From assembly GCA_947044365.1 (NCBI GenBank), contig OX345641.1:4434460-4498459 (forward strand): a DNA stretch of 64,000 nucleotides. The letters are read 5' to 3'. Of this stretch, positions 1-10,997 are shown in pieces. Origin of the DNA: Petrosia ficiformis. Its lineage: Eukaryota; Porifera; Demospongiae; Haplosclerida; Petrosiidae. The notes beneath the pieces are model-generated. The model was not told where the DNA came from. It ran no database searches and saw nothing but the letters and a program-made list of their open reading frames with translations. Position 1 is the first letter of the stretch, and each line of letters opens with the position of its first letter. The position numbers were made by a program, and so were the translations under genes.

Positions 1-600
1 GCTGTAAGTAAGACAGAGTATAGACATCATCTGTAAGTGATAAAGAATGCATAAATGAAGCACCTTTGATGCGTGGCCTCGCCGCTGTAGCTTCAGGATA
101 GGTTGCAATTGCAACAATTAAATAAATGAGATGCAAGAGAGAAAGTAACAAGCTTAAATATGAATTAGTTGTTTATATAAAGTTGAAAGTTGGTTGAGAA
201 AGTTTTTTGTGGCTAGAATGACAAAGATTATTTCTGATAAATATAAAAACACATGGAAGATGACTAAGAATGATTCTCCATCAGCTATACTGCTTTGCAC
301 TAGTACAATAACTATATTACTAACAGTCAAATTACATAATATACTCTTCCAACAAATATTCATTACCAAAATATCTACTGTCAGTTACTAAAGATAATTA
401 TCCTATAATGAATTGTACATTGTTACAACTACAATGAGTAAAAACATTGAACTTACAGTTCAAATATATGTAATTTGAAAGTCACAATAATAGCAGAAAG
501 GAAGGTATTGCTCTCCACGTTTGATCTCATGTGATTACATTGGGTGTGAGTTATTGCAAGTAAATGGCAGAAACTAGAGAGATAGAATGTATGAGTCTGT

Positions 601-692
601 AACTTGCTAAAACAATGTCTGTGGCAAATCTCTTTTCAATACGATTTTGATAAACTTCTTTCTCTACTCTATCAATTCTTTAAATCTACGCT
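601..692. repeat. Direct repeat, first copy (second at 897-988)
   Basis: About 90 bases starting AACTTGCTAAAACAATG recur almost unchanged at 897-988, with divergence only at the last positions. The roughly 200 bases between them are unique. This looks like a local duplication or two ends of an old insertion. No coding potential is seen. Confidence 0.75.
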
Positions 693-1033
693 TAAAGCAT
701 CTGGCTAGGATGTGTAGTGAGTTTAGCATTTTCCATTCTAAGTAACTTTTCATACAGTTTACTTCGTTATAAAAACAACAGAGCAATAGAAGACCATGTT
801 TTTGAACAGATCTGAAAGTTTGGGGGCCGTGGGAGGTATGCGTTTGAAGTTATAACTGTTCAAAGTAAAAAAAATTTGGGAAGGAATGAATGAATAACTT
901 GCTAAAACAATGTCTGTGGCAAATCTCTTTTCAATACGATTTTGATAAACTTCTTTCTCTACTCTATCAAGTCTTTAAATCGACGATTAGATTTAAAAAG
1001 TGGGGACAGACAGACAGACAGACAGAATGAATG

Positions 1034-1151
1034 AATGACAGAATGACAACCAAAGTACTAAAGACTCGCCCACGCGTAGGCGCGGCGAGCCCAATGACAG
1101 AATGACAACCAAAGTACTAAAGACTCGCCCATGCGTAGGCGCGGCGAGCCC
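1034..1151. repeat. Two-unit 59-bp tandem repeat, GC-rich
   Basis: Two consecutive 59-bp units (1034-1092 and 1093-1151) differ at a single visible base (CACGCG versus CATGCG). Each unit ends in a GC-rich block, CGTAGGCGCGGCGAGCCC, unusual in this AT-rich setting. A GACA/GAAT microsatellite precedes them. It probably belongs to the end of a dispersed repeat; the family is not recognised. Confidence 0.85.
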
Positions 1152-1588
1152 AATAAACAATGAATATAGCATGATTCAAGGATGAACAGTCTTACCGTTC
1201 AATAATGAAAATTGAAGGTCATCTTACTGAGGGCGGAGCCCGAAGTAATTAATGTTTCCAATGTAGCGCGTGGAAACCAAGAATACAGTATCTAAGCAAT
1301 TTAGATTATAGTTATTATTTTGTTGGATAGAAGACATAACAAGAAAGCCATGTGGTGCTCTTCTTTAGCTGCAGCCCATAGCTACGCGCTCGGTTGCTAT
1401 ATGGCTTCCTCGGGATTATAAACACCGCGAAAACGGTATATAACCTATATTTATTAACCTGGCAATGTCAGTAACATTGCGAAGGGCAAATGCTAGGCCA
1501 GCATATTTTAAATTCATTAAAAAACATTCAAATTTTCAACAATAAACATTTTATGTCCTAGATTGTGTCAGAATCCATCTCAGACTAC

Positions 1589-4500
1589 CTACATTTTTCT
1601 GAGGGGAATGCCTTCCACATTGTAGACTTCCTTAGTTTGTTTTGTGTGATTTGCCTGACTAATCCTCCTCTGCTTCTGTTTCCAATGAAATACAATTACA
1701 ACAAAAAGTACAATGCATGTAGTAATAGCTACAAGCATCACTCCAACTGCGATCCATACAAACAAAAGAGGGTCTGTGTCTGAAGAGAAATACATGTATA
1801 TATTATACTTTATCATTTGGGCTGCGTAATTATATATATACAGTCTAAAATTAAGATTACCTGTTGAAGTGTTGATGTTAGTTGTTACTGATGGAACAAT
1901 TGTTGTAATTTCTGAAAAGTAAGTAATTTTAGATATGAATATATAATATAATATATAAATTATTTATTAATTATAATTACACAAGAATAATAAAAAAGCA
2001 TGTTAAAAAATGAAAGGCTATTTAGGAACATAATTATATCAAAATTGAAAAAAGGGGATTGGGATGGTGCCTTGCTTTGCCAACAAAATTAAATACCACT
2101 TTCACATAACAATCCTACATAAGCAAGAGTAAAGGCAAAACACAAAGAATTGATATTTATGTAGGGTTGTTATGTGGAGGTAGTGTTTAATGTGGAAGTA
2201 GTATTTAATTCTCTTCCCAAACTTGTTCCTGTGTTTTTTCAGTTTTCTATATCCCTACATACTCTTTCATTTTTGAACATGTTTTCTTATACTTTATCAA
2301 TTGGACAACATAATTATGCATATACAGTCTAAAATTAAGAGAACCTGTTGAAGGAATGATGTTAGTTGTTACTGATGGAACAATTGTTGTAATTTCTGAA
2401 AAGTAAGTTATTTTAACTTCATAATTCACACGTAAGTATAATAATTTATACATTTTATGTTATGAAGTTTACCTGATATGTTCCTCGATATTGGTTTCCC
2501 ACATTCATCATCTAATGGTATTGTGAGAGGTTTACTCCAATTGCCTGACAAATACTTGTTTTGTGCACTTATCTGAACATGCAAACCAGAGTATTACAGG
2601 TATTATAATTTATATAAATATTAATTTGTGTTTTACTTGCAAATACAGGCAATGTAGACTTTCCTCTGGAATAAACTTGGCATCCCATGTGAAAGTTGTT
2701 TGATTCTCCTGTATTTAATCATCATAATAATTATGATTATTTTAATTATATACAGCATATAATACCTCATAGATTGATTCACAAAAGGAAGATTGTGGAC
2801 TTGGTTCATCATATTGCACTGGTTCGCGATTCAGGCACAAATTATATGAATTAAATTCACCTTTGATGTCAGGTGGTTTCCACTGGATTATAATTCTTAC
2901 TAATGTTGATGACAAATATATGACTGGTTCTATTAGTTCCACGTGTGGTATAACATCTGGTTTTGGTGACAGCGCACTAATGGTACATTGATTTGTCTTT
3001 ATTGCTGGTTGATACAGCAGTTTTTCATACCAATCCAAAGTTATCTGTAGGAATAAAATAATGTTTCAGTCATGAATTAAAATTGATTAAAACAATTACT
3101 GAAAATTCATAAACGAAATCAGAAGAATCCTTGGGTTTATATCCTGGGAGAGAAATAGAAATGGTGCTAGTATTTGCCTGCAGTAAATAATTGGACAGTT
3201 TGCTAGCTTGTCTCAAGAGAGGGATATTTTGTATAATATAATTGTAATGACCTGAACACTTATGAGTGGAAATGCATCCAGATCGACTATTGAACCATTT
3301 GCATATTCAACCAGTCTTGGGATAATTGAAATGCCTTCTAATACATTTTCTGCTACAATGTATGGCGATATAAGGAGCTCAATCACAATTGTAAATAAAT
3401 TATTTTGGTCTAAGTAATGAGCACAAGTAACAATAGGTGACGGAGTGTCATCTGTAGTGTAGAATATACCAGTTTGATTGTATTAAGATTATATTGATGT
3501 ATCTTACATTGTGGGACAAGAATAATCCCCAGAGCACTTTCAACTGCATGAAAACGAACATCATTCAGTGGAACACTTATGATCTTCATGAAAATGAAAA
3601 CGATGTTTTAATTTATATCGTATTTTATATAATTACTTTTTGCATACCTTAACTTTATATAAACAGCCTGCAATTGGTAGATTCATGGGCTCCTCAGCTT
3701 GAACAAGATAACTGGTATCATGCTAAGTAATCAAAAAAAATAAAAAGAAATCAAACATGTTTTATGCAGAAAGAATATCATATAATAATTATTTCTAACG
3801 TTTCTTGAAGGGTAGATAGGTGTGAAACCATCTGATTCACAATGATTTTGATGACTAAACATATGTAACTCAAAATATGCAATAGATGCCAAATCTAAAT
3901 TGATTACATTCATTAATTCTGTGGCTTGAGAAATTATATATGAGTACCTGTAGGGTTTGTCCAAGTTAAGTTCACTTTATAATGAGCAAAGAAGCCATGA
4001 CGATTGTCATATATAAATTCTGTCCTCAAACTGCTTATTAAAACTGATACTGGTTGGCTAATAAGTACTGTTGAATTAAAGCAGAAGAAATGTTGACACA
4101 CTGACTGTGCATGCATAATAAAAATAACTCTGGTTATTACAGTTGCATGGTCATGCTGTTGATGCCATAACATACTGTAACCAGTCCAATTACTTGAATT
4201 CCTATTTTGTAACATAATGATTATAAAGTGAAACAACTTACTTCCTGGTACAGTTAAACTTGTTGGTGCTGAGTAAGATGATACACCATGTTGATTAGCA
4301 AAGGCATATGAAACAGTAATTGCTTGACACGAAAACATTTCAAGTGAAAGAATATCAAAAAATCCTTCCTGTTTATATGGAAAATAATTGACAATCAATG
4401 AAAACAATTATTACCAACCTTTACAATGTAATAATTCATGACTTCATCAACGACAAAAACTTTGATAACAATTACTGTAGCTGTATTGTTTATTGCACTG

Positions 4501-7500
4501 CCACTATCTCCTTTATCAGTCCAAAATGAGTTATTGAGGAGATATATTCCAGGTGAAGTAATGTCAGCAACCAATACAAAAGCGAATTTTGGAGTAGTAG
4601 GAATTGCTTTATCTTTTGTAGTGCATAAAAATTAGTAATTAATTCTTGTTTATGCAAAAAAAAACACTTTGGTGTTGGAATGTTGTTCACAATGATAAGT
4701 AAATTAGTCATGATTCACAGTTTATATGTCAGTACTTCCCCCACTATACATTTACATAAGAACTGACATCATATCAACTACTATTATTAATTTATTTAGT
4801 CATTGTGAACAACATTTCAACATAAAACATTACAATGCAAACTAGCTTACCTTTCAACACCTCAATAGACAGTATATGGTATGCAAAGGCACATTAAATT
4901 GGCATGCAATTAAGGTAACCACCAACTGATTGATGAAAATAACCAACCGTTTTTGCAGTCTACATAAAATTTTAATGCAGATTTACTTACCATTTTTGCT
5001 TTCTGTCAGCGTATCATAAACATCACACCCTAATGAGCAAGTTGGTGTATCCTTAATTAAGCAAAATACAATTAAAATCATGAAAACTCAACATAGCTGT
5101 AGTTTAAAAATATCTCATTCTATTGTATAAACTATATGCAGTGGAGAAATGTCCAACTGTATATTTGCCCATAATAATTATAGTATTAACGTACACATGT
5201 GTCTGTACAAGCCATGGAGTATTGTGGCTTAGCAATGCATCCTTTCACACATGATGTTATCTATATAGGCATAAACATGAAAAGTATTAAAGTAAAGCTC
5301 TGATGTAATGAACAACTAACATTTTTATAAAGCTGCCAGTCACTCATCAAATCTTCCAACCAATAAAAACCATCAGTTTCAAACTGGAAGTATATATATA
5401 CACATAATTATACATTCTAAGAATTGATTTGTTGTTTTAACCAATTTCATGGGTTAAAACAGTATGATGCATAATTATAATTATGTTTTTCCTTCTGTGC
5501 TGTATTATACCTGGTAGTGAATGTATATAAGAATATACTTTCAATTGTTTATAAGACACTGCATTAGTGTCTTATAAACCTCCTGTGTTAAGTAGTTCTC
5601 ACTTATGATTTTATCATTTATCACTTATCTTTACTACCTGTATACAAGCAGGACTTATGTATCACTTTGTGGGGGTACTAGTGATTAAAGTGTTGCAGGC
5701 ATACAATCATGAATGTAATTTTGCTTAGTTTCATGAATTTCATATATTAAGTAGCTACATGTATTAAGCATTAATATCTGTGAAAACAAAAAAATTAATG
5801 TTAATTCTAATTACTTCCTTATTTCCAGAATAACAATGGCAAACTTAGCAAGCTGAACCTAATGAGTTAAATGCGTTTGTTTGTAACGCATACCATATAC
5901 ATTTTATATTATCGATGACAATAATTTACATTCTCTTTATTTACTTATATCGTATACTTTTTATATTATCGATCCTAATAAAAATACATCTCTAAAAAAC
6001 ATGTGTGTGGATCTCAACAAAGGAATAGAAGAGATATGACATCGAAAAGGAGGCCTACAACAAGACAATTTGAAAGTAGAAGAGTCAGAGCTATATATAT
6101 ATAATATTATATATATGTATAATTAGGTTAATGTTAAAACTCTGTTCCTTACTTCCTGTGTTAAGTAGTTGTCACTTATGATTTTATCATTTATCTTTAC
6201 TACCTGTATACAAGCAGGACTTACATGTATTTATCACCTTGTGGGGGTACTAGTGATTAAAGTGCTGCAGGCATTCAATCGAAAGGTTGCAAGTTAGAGC
6301 CCCACTAAGGTCAGGCTACCCTCAAAAACGAGGAGGTGTTTATCATTGCATCCTTTGGAGGGGATGTAAAGCTGTCGTTCCTGGGGAACTGGTTAATATT
6401 AGCAACTTGTGCTATTCTAGCTTCCTCGTTAAGCCACATTTGGTCAAGCACTTGTACAAAAAAATATATATATATTATATATATATATCTGTTTTTAGCA
6501 CACACAACTTGTACTACTCTAGCTTCCTCGTTAAGCCACATTTGGTTAAAACACTTGCAGAAAAAATATATATATATATCTGTTTTTGTCTCTGAGTTCA
6601 TTTGTTGGAAATTTGCTATTTGATTTAATATGGTGAAGTTGATGTACCCATGATATCACATAATACACGTTTTAACAACATTAAACACAACGATATTCCA
6701 TTAGTTAGTACACTGTTAAAAATGGAATGCTCATACATACTCATGTTTCAAAATAGCACCCTTTGGGTGTAAACGTGGTTGTTATGGAAACGTTTACTCT
6801 TTTATAGACTAAACATAGTAATATAAAGTAAATCCTTCAATAGAAGTAATATTTTCAACATCATCATTTTGTAGACACTCTAGTTTAGTTTGTCAAAAGT
6901 TACCATGACAACCTGGTTTGTGCTAAAGAGGTGTTTTTTTAAACATGTATATGAGCACCACATTTTTAACAGTGTAAATAAGTGACAAACGATAATCAAA
7001 GTATCTAATCTTTTTAAAAGTTTTAGTTATTTTAGTTATTTTATAGTTTAGCCTGAAAACAATTTAGTTAGTTACTCATTAATCACATTGTATTCCTTAA
7101 TCATTAACAATTAGTTAACTAATAGTAAACTAAAACAACATGACTTGTAATCATTACCTAGCAAGAAAGAAATCAGTAATTGATTTATATAGTCTCAGGA
7201 GCATATTATTCTTACTAATTTTACATTGAAACTCATTTAACTTAATGAGGATTCATTAAGTTTTACAGTGATACCTTCCACACTATTAGTTAATAAGCCA
7301 AATGATTGTTCTGTGTGAATGATTAATGTTAGCTTGTTTACTAAATCATTCCATGAATTATAAATTTACTAGTGGGGGAAATTGTGGGTACATTCCTCTT
7401 AGTGAATATATACATTTTATACTACACTATTGGTAAGTAATGCATAGTTGTACAATATTAAAATTCCAGTGTATTATAACTAGATGTCAAGACTACAAAT

Positions 7501-8334
7501 ACTTATAGGGTAACACAATTCACCAACAAGTTTATGATTAATGTTAGCTTGTTTACTAAATCATTCTTCATGAATTATAAATTTACTAGTGGGGGAAATT
7601 GTGGGTACATTCCTCTTAGTGAATATATACATTTTATACTACACTATTAGTAAGTAATGCATAGTTGTACAATATAAATATTCCAGTGTATTAAACGTGA
7701 AGACTACAAATACTTATAGGGTAACACAATTCACCAACAAATTTTAACATCACCACCAATATCAAGCAATAAAATGAATGAAACACTACACTGTTAAAAG
7801 TAGGGTGTTCCGTTTATATTTGATATTTGACACCCATAGGGGTATAACAAAAAATGTAGAGATACACATGTCTTTTGATATCCATTCTAAATACAACAGT
7901 AAGAACAACAATTAACAGTGATATCAACTTCATGCAAACTCGACCCATTTTCCGAGAAAATGGAAGAAACTTACGAAACATATCATACTGGGAAAGAATG
8001 ATTTCACTAACACTATTAGGTTCTGTTTGCAACTAAAACTATTTGGTTAATTTTTAAAATTAATTATAATACTCAATTAATTGTCATTCTTTCAAATAAT
8101 ACTCACCTGAGATATACAGGCACTGGTGCATCTTGCTTGTAACACAGCTTTCGTGGAATTAGTAGTGAAATTGTTTTCATGTCCACTAGCGACACTCAAA
8201 CAGATTGCCTCTTCTTCGAGATCATCATCACTGCCACTGCCACTGCCACTGCCAATTTCAGCTGGAAATGAAATGCCTATACATGCTAAAAGAGTAAAAA
8301 CACAAATTAATAGAGCAAATTGTTGATTCTTCAT
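1589..8334 (-). CDS. Type I membrane receptor, Cys-rich N-terminus plus fibronectin-III domains, 18 exons (intact copy)
   Basis: I assembled 18 exons (minus strand, 5' to 3'): 8107-8334, 5321-5383, 5195-5260, 4991-5051, 4419-4612, 4242-4368, 3948-4067, 3800-3831, 3648-3722, 3508-3583, 3252-3451, 3100-3177, 2766-3044, 2637-2708, 2473-2572, 2345-2395, 1861-1911, 1589-1779. All junctions are GT-AG and phases match; the total of 2064 nt gives 687 residues. Exon 1 has a signal peptide, a Ser-Gly run and an acidic stretch. Exons 1-4 hold paired cysteines (CTSAC, CVKGC, CTDTC, CSLGC) followed by a proline-rich entry into fibronectin-III-like repeats. This order resembles ROS/Sevenless and anosmin N-termini. 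The last exon has one membrane segment (LLFVWIAVGVMLVAITTCIV) and a short basic tail with no kinase. A role as cell-surface receptor or adhesion protein is inference. An extra exon in the 2.7-kb first intron cannot be excluded. Confidence 0.82.
1861..2395 (-). repeat. Tandemly duplicated 51-nt receptor exons with flanking intron
   Basis: Exon 17 (1861-1911) and exon 16 (2345-2395) of the left receptor gene are near copies. Both encode a Thr/Ser-rich linker (EITTIVPSVTTN) before the membrane segment, and intron sequence on both sides is copied too. Both are 51 nt in phase 1-1, so including one or both keeps the frame. The same pair exists in the right arm (36121-36171 and 36620-36670), so this duplication predates the inverted repeat. 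Confidence 0.85.
1999..2281. mobile_element. Fold-back MITE, family F1, in receptor intron 16
   Basis: Its ends are inverted copies (about 30 bases, CATGTTAAAAAATGAAAGGC at the left and its relative at the right). Inner inverted blocks include CAACAAAATTAAATACCAC and CACATAACAATCCTACATAAG. The right-arm counterpart is near 36235-36530. Related, more divergent copies lie at 12778-13005 and 24285-24500, with a half copy near 51605-51660. No protein is encoded. The type of transposon is not determined. Confidence 0.75.
4671..4824. mobile_element. Short fold-back element in receptor intron 4
   Basis: The ends are inverted copies: GGTGTTGGAATGTTGTTCAC at 4671 and GTGAACAACATTTCAACA at about 4806. 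Inside is a block ending near 4775 (CACAGTTTATATGTCAGTAC through ATAAGAACTGACATC) that recurs at about 10620-10690, 26580-26650 and 33975-34050. Half ends also occur near 9706-9752 and 28257-28287. It is a non-autonomous palindromic repeat family. Confidence 0.65.
5575..5712 (+). repeat. Partial copy of the tRNA-like SINE
   Basis: CCTGTGTTAAGTAGTT through GGTACTAGTGATTAAAGTG matches the first half of the element at 6150-6320. It is in the long first intron of the left receptor gene and is absent from the mirrored position near 33200, which instead has a short unrelated stretch, so it is probably left-arm specific. Confidence 0.6.
6150..6460 (+). repeat. tRNA-derived SINE-like element, degraded
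   Basis: The mirrored copy at about 32000-32300 (minus strand) is better preserved. It reads TGGCCTGTTGGTTTAAGTGC followed about 20 bases on by GGTTGCAAGTTCAAGCCC, which matches tRNA-type RNA polymerase III A- and B-box sequences. The left copy has lost part of the A-box region. The tail carries AT dinucleotide runs. It is not a tRNA gene because the two halves cannot form a complete cloverleaf. Confidence 0.6.
6405..6600. repeat. Tandem duplication of the SINE tail, left arm only
   Basis: A block running from the CTAGCTTCCTCGTTAAGCCA motif to an AT-run and ATCTGTTTTT occurs twice head to tail. The right arm has it once (about 31920-31995). The apparent ORFs here (6287-6623) are repeat-derived and should not be annotated as genes. 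Confidence 0.7.
6721..6974. mobile_element. 254-bp MITE with TA target duplication
   Basis: The termini are inverted repeats, CACTGTTAAAAATGGAATGC at the left and GTGGTGC..CATTTTTAACAGTG at the right, flanked by TA on both sides (6719-6720 and 6975-6976). This fits a Tc1/mariner-type non-autonomous element. The mirror copy is at 31517-31779, so it inserted before the inverted duplication. No ORF. Confidence 0.8.
7321..7743. repeat. 215-bp tandem duplication, left arm only
   Basis: The unit starting GATTAATGTTAGCTTGTTTA at 7321 recurs at 7536 with small changes. The right arm carries one unit (about 30935-31150). It is non-coding and lies in the first intron of the receptor gene. Confidence 0.8.
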
Positions 8335-8439
8335 AGTCGCCCGAACTTCATCGATAATTAATTCATTATTAATTAGTAATAATTTTTATTAATTTTCTAT
8401 ACTTGTTAACCACGTTGTAATAACCAAACCACGTTGTAA

Positions 8440-8830
8440 TAACACGTTGTAAAGGATGAGTCATCATACAAGTATTCACCAAAGAGAATACATATAGAGG
8501 AAGAGGAAGAGTATGAGAGAAAGCCCACAAGTGATTTAGTTGAAGAGGTAGCTGAGCATGACACTGACCACAGAATCCAGCCCATTGAGCACACTCATGA
8601 TATTAGTAGTGTTGATGGTATTGCTTCAACTCCTGAGTGTTCCCCTTGTCAACCTGCTAGCATGAAGTTTTTTTTGACATCCTTTTCAGGCAAGGCACAA
8701 TTCTTCAACTTCTAATGGTTTCAGCAATATTCGTTGCTGGAACACTCTGTAAAGAAAGATGCTGCTTATTGCTACCTCTGTCGCTTGCTTGGCTCAATGA
8801 GTATTTGCACTAGTAGGCCTTTTGTCAATC
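8440..8830 (+). pseudogene. hAT-like/ZMYM1-type TTF zinc-finger fragment (left copy)
   Basis: The plus strand reads through an acidic segment (IEEEEEYERKPTSDLVEE), then WFQQYSLLEHSVKKDAAYC and CRLLGS. That pattern (Trp-Phe, Tyr, LEHS, DAAYC, C-R-L) matches the TTF-type zinc finger at the start of hAT-derived proteins. A TAA stop at about 8713, just before the Trp, breaks the frame, and nothing like a catalytic domain follows. The same stop is in the right-arm copy. Transposon relic, 60 bp or more upstream of receptor exon 1 and on the opposite strand. Confidence 0.6.
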
Positions 8831-9194
8831 GAGAATGATCTAAGCGATACTATTTGTTTGGACGATGTACTTAGAAAAGACAAAAACAGAACGATCATGT
8901 TTACTTAGATTAAAAGTATAATTAAATTGAACACGCCCATTTCCAGGGCCCTACCATCAATATTGTTTCAGGTACACACCTCGTCTGGCATAGCAAGACC
9001 TCCACGGAAAGACGGGAGGGTCTGAGGACATACGCGATCATGGCAGCACAATTAGTTTGCAGGAAAGCTTTCACGTGATCACTGTGGAATAGGCTACTAC
9101 ATGACCAACAGTATGCACGTCTATCCACCTTTACATCACTAGTAGAGTATCTACAACACTACTGCAAACCTGTCATTACTGTTACTTGACTCTG

Positions 9195-9386
9195 CTACAC
9201 AAGGTAGAGTATCTTCAACAACAGTATACCTATATAGTCTGCTAGATGTGGTATCCTCTCACAGTGCTTTTTAACCTGCACTCCAGCTCCATTATCAAAA
9301 TTTTGAATTTCAAACCTTTGGGAAGGTAATTGTAGAGATGACCCTGTGGGGTAATGGAAATTTGGTAATGTGTGGCCTCCAATCAA
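9195..9386 (-). CDS. Conserved 63-codon ORF, unknown function (left copy)
   Basis: The ORF (begins IGGHTLPNFHYPTGSS, ends LLLKILYLV) is present in both arms. Between copies I count five base changes over 192 bases, four of them synonymous. That contrasts with the excess of amino-acid changes in receptor exon 13, and hints at constraint. There is a donor-like site (GTATAC) after ..HLADYI, so it may be an internal exon rather than a complete protein. I do not recognise a family. Confidence 0.4.
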   Translation of the reverse strand: MIGGHTLPNFHYPTGSSLQLPSQRFEIQNFDNGAGVQVKKHCERIPHLADYIGILLLKILYLV

Positions 9387-10193
9387 TTCTATGCCTACTC
9401 TGTTTCATTGTTATATTTTTATAATTACATTTAACAACAATATTTATTCAATATTTATTCATTTATCAACATCTGTTTTGAATTTACAGTAATCTATATA
9501 ATTATATTATCCTGTGTGAGACATTATATACAGCTAGGGGACATATTGTAATACTTATGTGTACATATTGTATAGTGTTCTCTTGCTGATATAATCCTGC
9601 AACGAATTATTTATTATGCTTGTTACAAATTTGTTAAGTATAACATTATTATTTATGTACATGTATATTGCACATATCACTGCAAAAACAATTTAGTTGC
9701 TATTTCAGTCATTGTGTACAGTATTCCAACACCTAATGTTAAGAATACAAAGTTATTATATAACACCTCAATAGTATGAATTACACACTATGCATAATTA
9801 TTAAATTGACATGCAATTGAGATACACAACTGATTGGCTGAGACTATATAGTAACCACAGTTTCATATCAGCACTTCTCATAAAAACTGTTTAACCAAAA
9901 ATGCATGCACAAAGCAGTCAGTCATATACACAGTTAATAATGATAGGTTATTTCAACATAGGTTGTATGGGTTCGTCATATCTCTTACTTGCTCTAAATG
10001 TCCATAATAATTATGTCTATATATGCTGTGTCCATATAAATATATGGACTCTTTAGTGTGAACTTCTGTTAATGCTTTGTTTATAGTAAACAGTTATTCT
10101 TCATCAAAAGCAAAAGTGGCTGATTTTATGATTAATTATCATTGGTTGATTACTAATAATGAACTTTCAAATTTAATGTTATACTATGTAAAA

Positions 10194-10194
10194 G

Positions 10195-10231
<37 letters not shown>
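10194..10231. repeat. (TA)n microsatellite
   Basis: Pure TA dinucleotide run. The mirror position (about 27045-27062) has a shorter run, as expected for a fast-changing microsatellite. Confidence 0.9.
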
Positions 10232-10234
<3 letters not shown>

Positions 10235-10997
10235 AAGGCATGCTTCTAGACACTTTTTGAGTATTTGAGAAAACAACCTGTGCAAGTGCTGAAGCAGTTT
10301 TTACAGTGATATACAGCACTAGCTTTAAATCAGCAGTTTAAGGAGATATGATGTATAACATACAATTCATATATCTGTATCCAAGTAAATGGTTAAAAGA
10401 CAAATCAACTTTTTACATGCAGTGTAGTATTCCTGGTGTTTGGCTTTCTGTATGATAACCATATGCCAATAGTGGTAGATGACTGTCATAGGGTATGTAG
10501 TACCTATGAGAATCTGACACCGTGCACCATGTAACATCACCAAGGCTAGTTTTCTGTTAGTCCTATACTGAGAATTTTGCACTTATTGTTAGTTTTAAAG
10601 TGCACAATGTAGGTGTTATCAGTTCTTATGTAAATTTATAGTGGGAGAAGAACTGAAATGTAAACTGTGATTATGTTAATCAAGGCATTGACATCATATC
10701 AGTCATCTTCCACAATATAATACAGTATGTCTATACAGCTTTGTCTGTTAATGTATGAGATTATAGTATTGTACTGTGATTATAATATATAGCTAATACA
10801 GTAGTAAACATTACATGCAATTCACTTACTTGTAATGGTTACATATATAACTATTTCAATGCACATGTTTAAACACTCAATTGTTGTATACAAATTGCTA
10901 TATGAGTTAATGTTCTAAACTTTAGTTGTCAAAATCACTTACTGGAGATATGATATATAAATTCTTTTTTATGATGATGATATCCGCAATTACAAAT

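Larger units (their letters stand above)
1..1445. other. Left flank outside the inverted repeat, no gene recognised
   Basis: AT-rich sequence with no convincing coding region; the two short overlapping ORFs at 154-391 are low-complexity and lie on opposite strands. It holds a dispersed direct repeat, a GACA/GAAT microsatellite near 1011-1033 and a GC-rich 59-bp tandem repeat, listed separately. Homology with the far side of the inverted repeat starts only at about 1446. Confidence 0.6.

Noticed and set aside
154..391. Two overlapping opposite-strand ORFs near the window start
   Set aside because: AT-rich, low complexity, mutually exclusive, no recognised motif or splice context.
1034..1151. 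CRISPR-like direct repeats
   Set aside because: Only two adjacent units with no spacers, in a eukaryotic context.
6287..6623. Three overlapping ORFs of about 95-102 codons
   Set aside because: They run through the SINE-like element and its AT-rich tandem tail; translations are repeat-derived (runs of YIYIYI).
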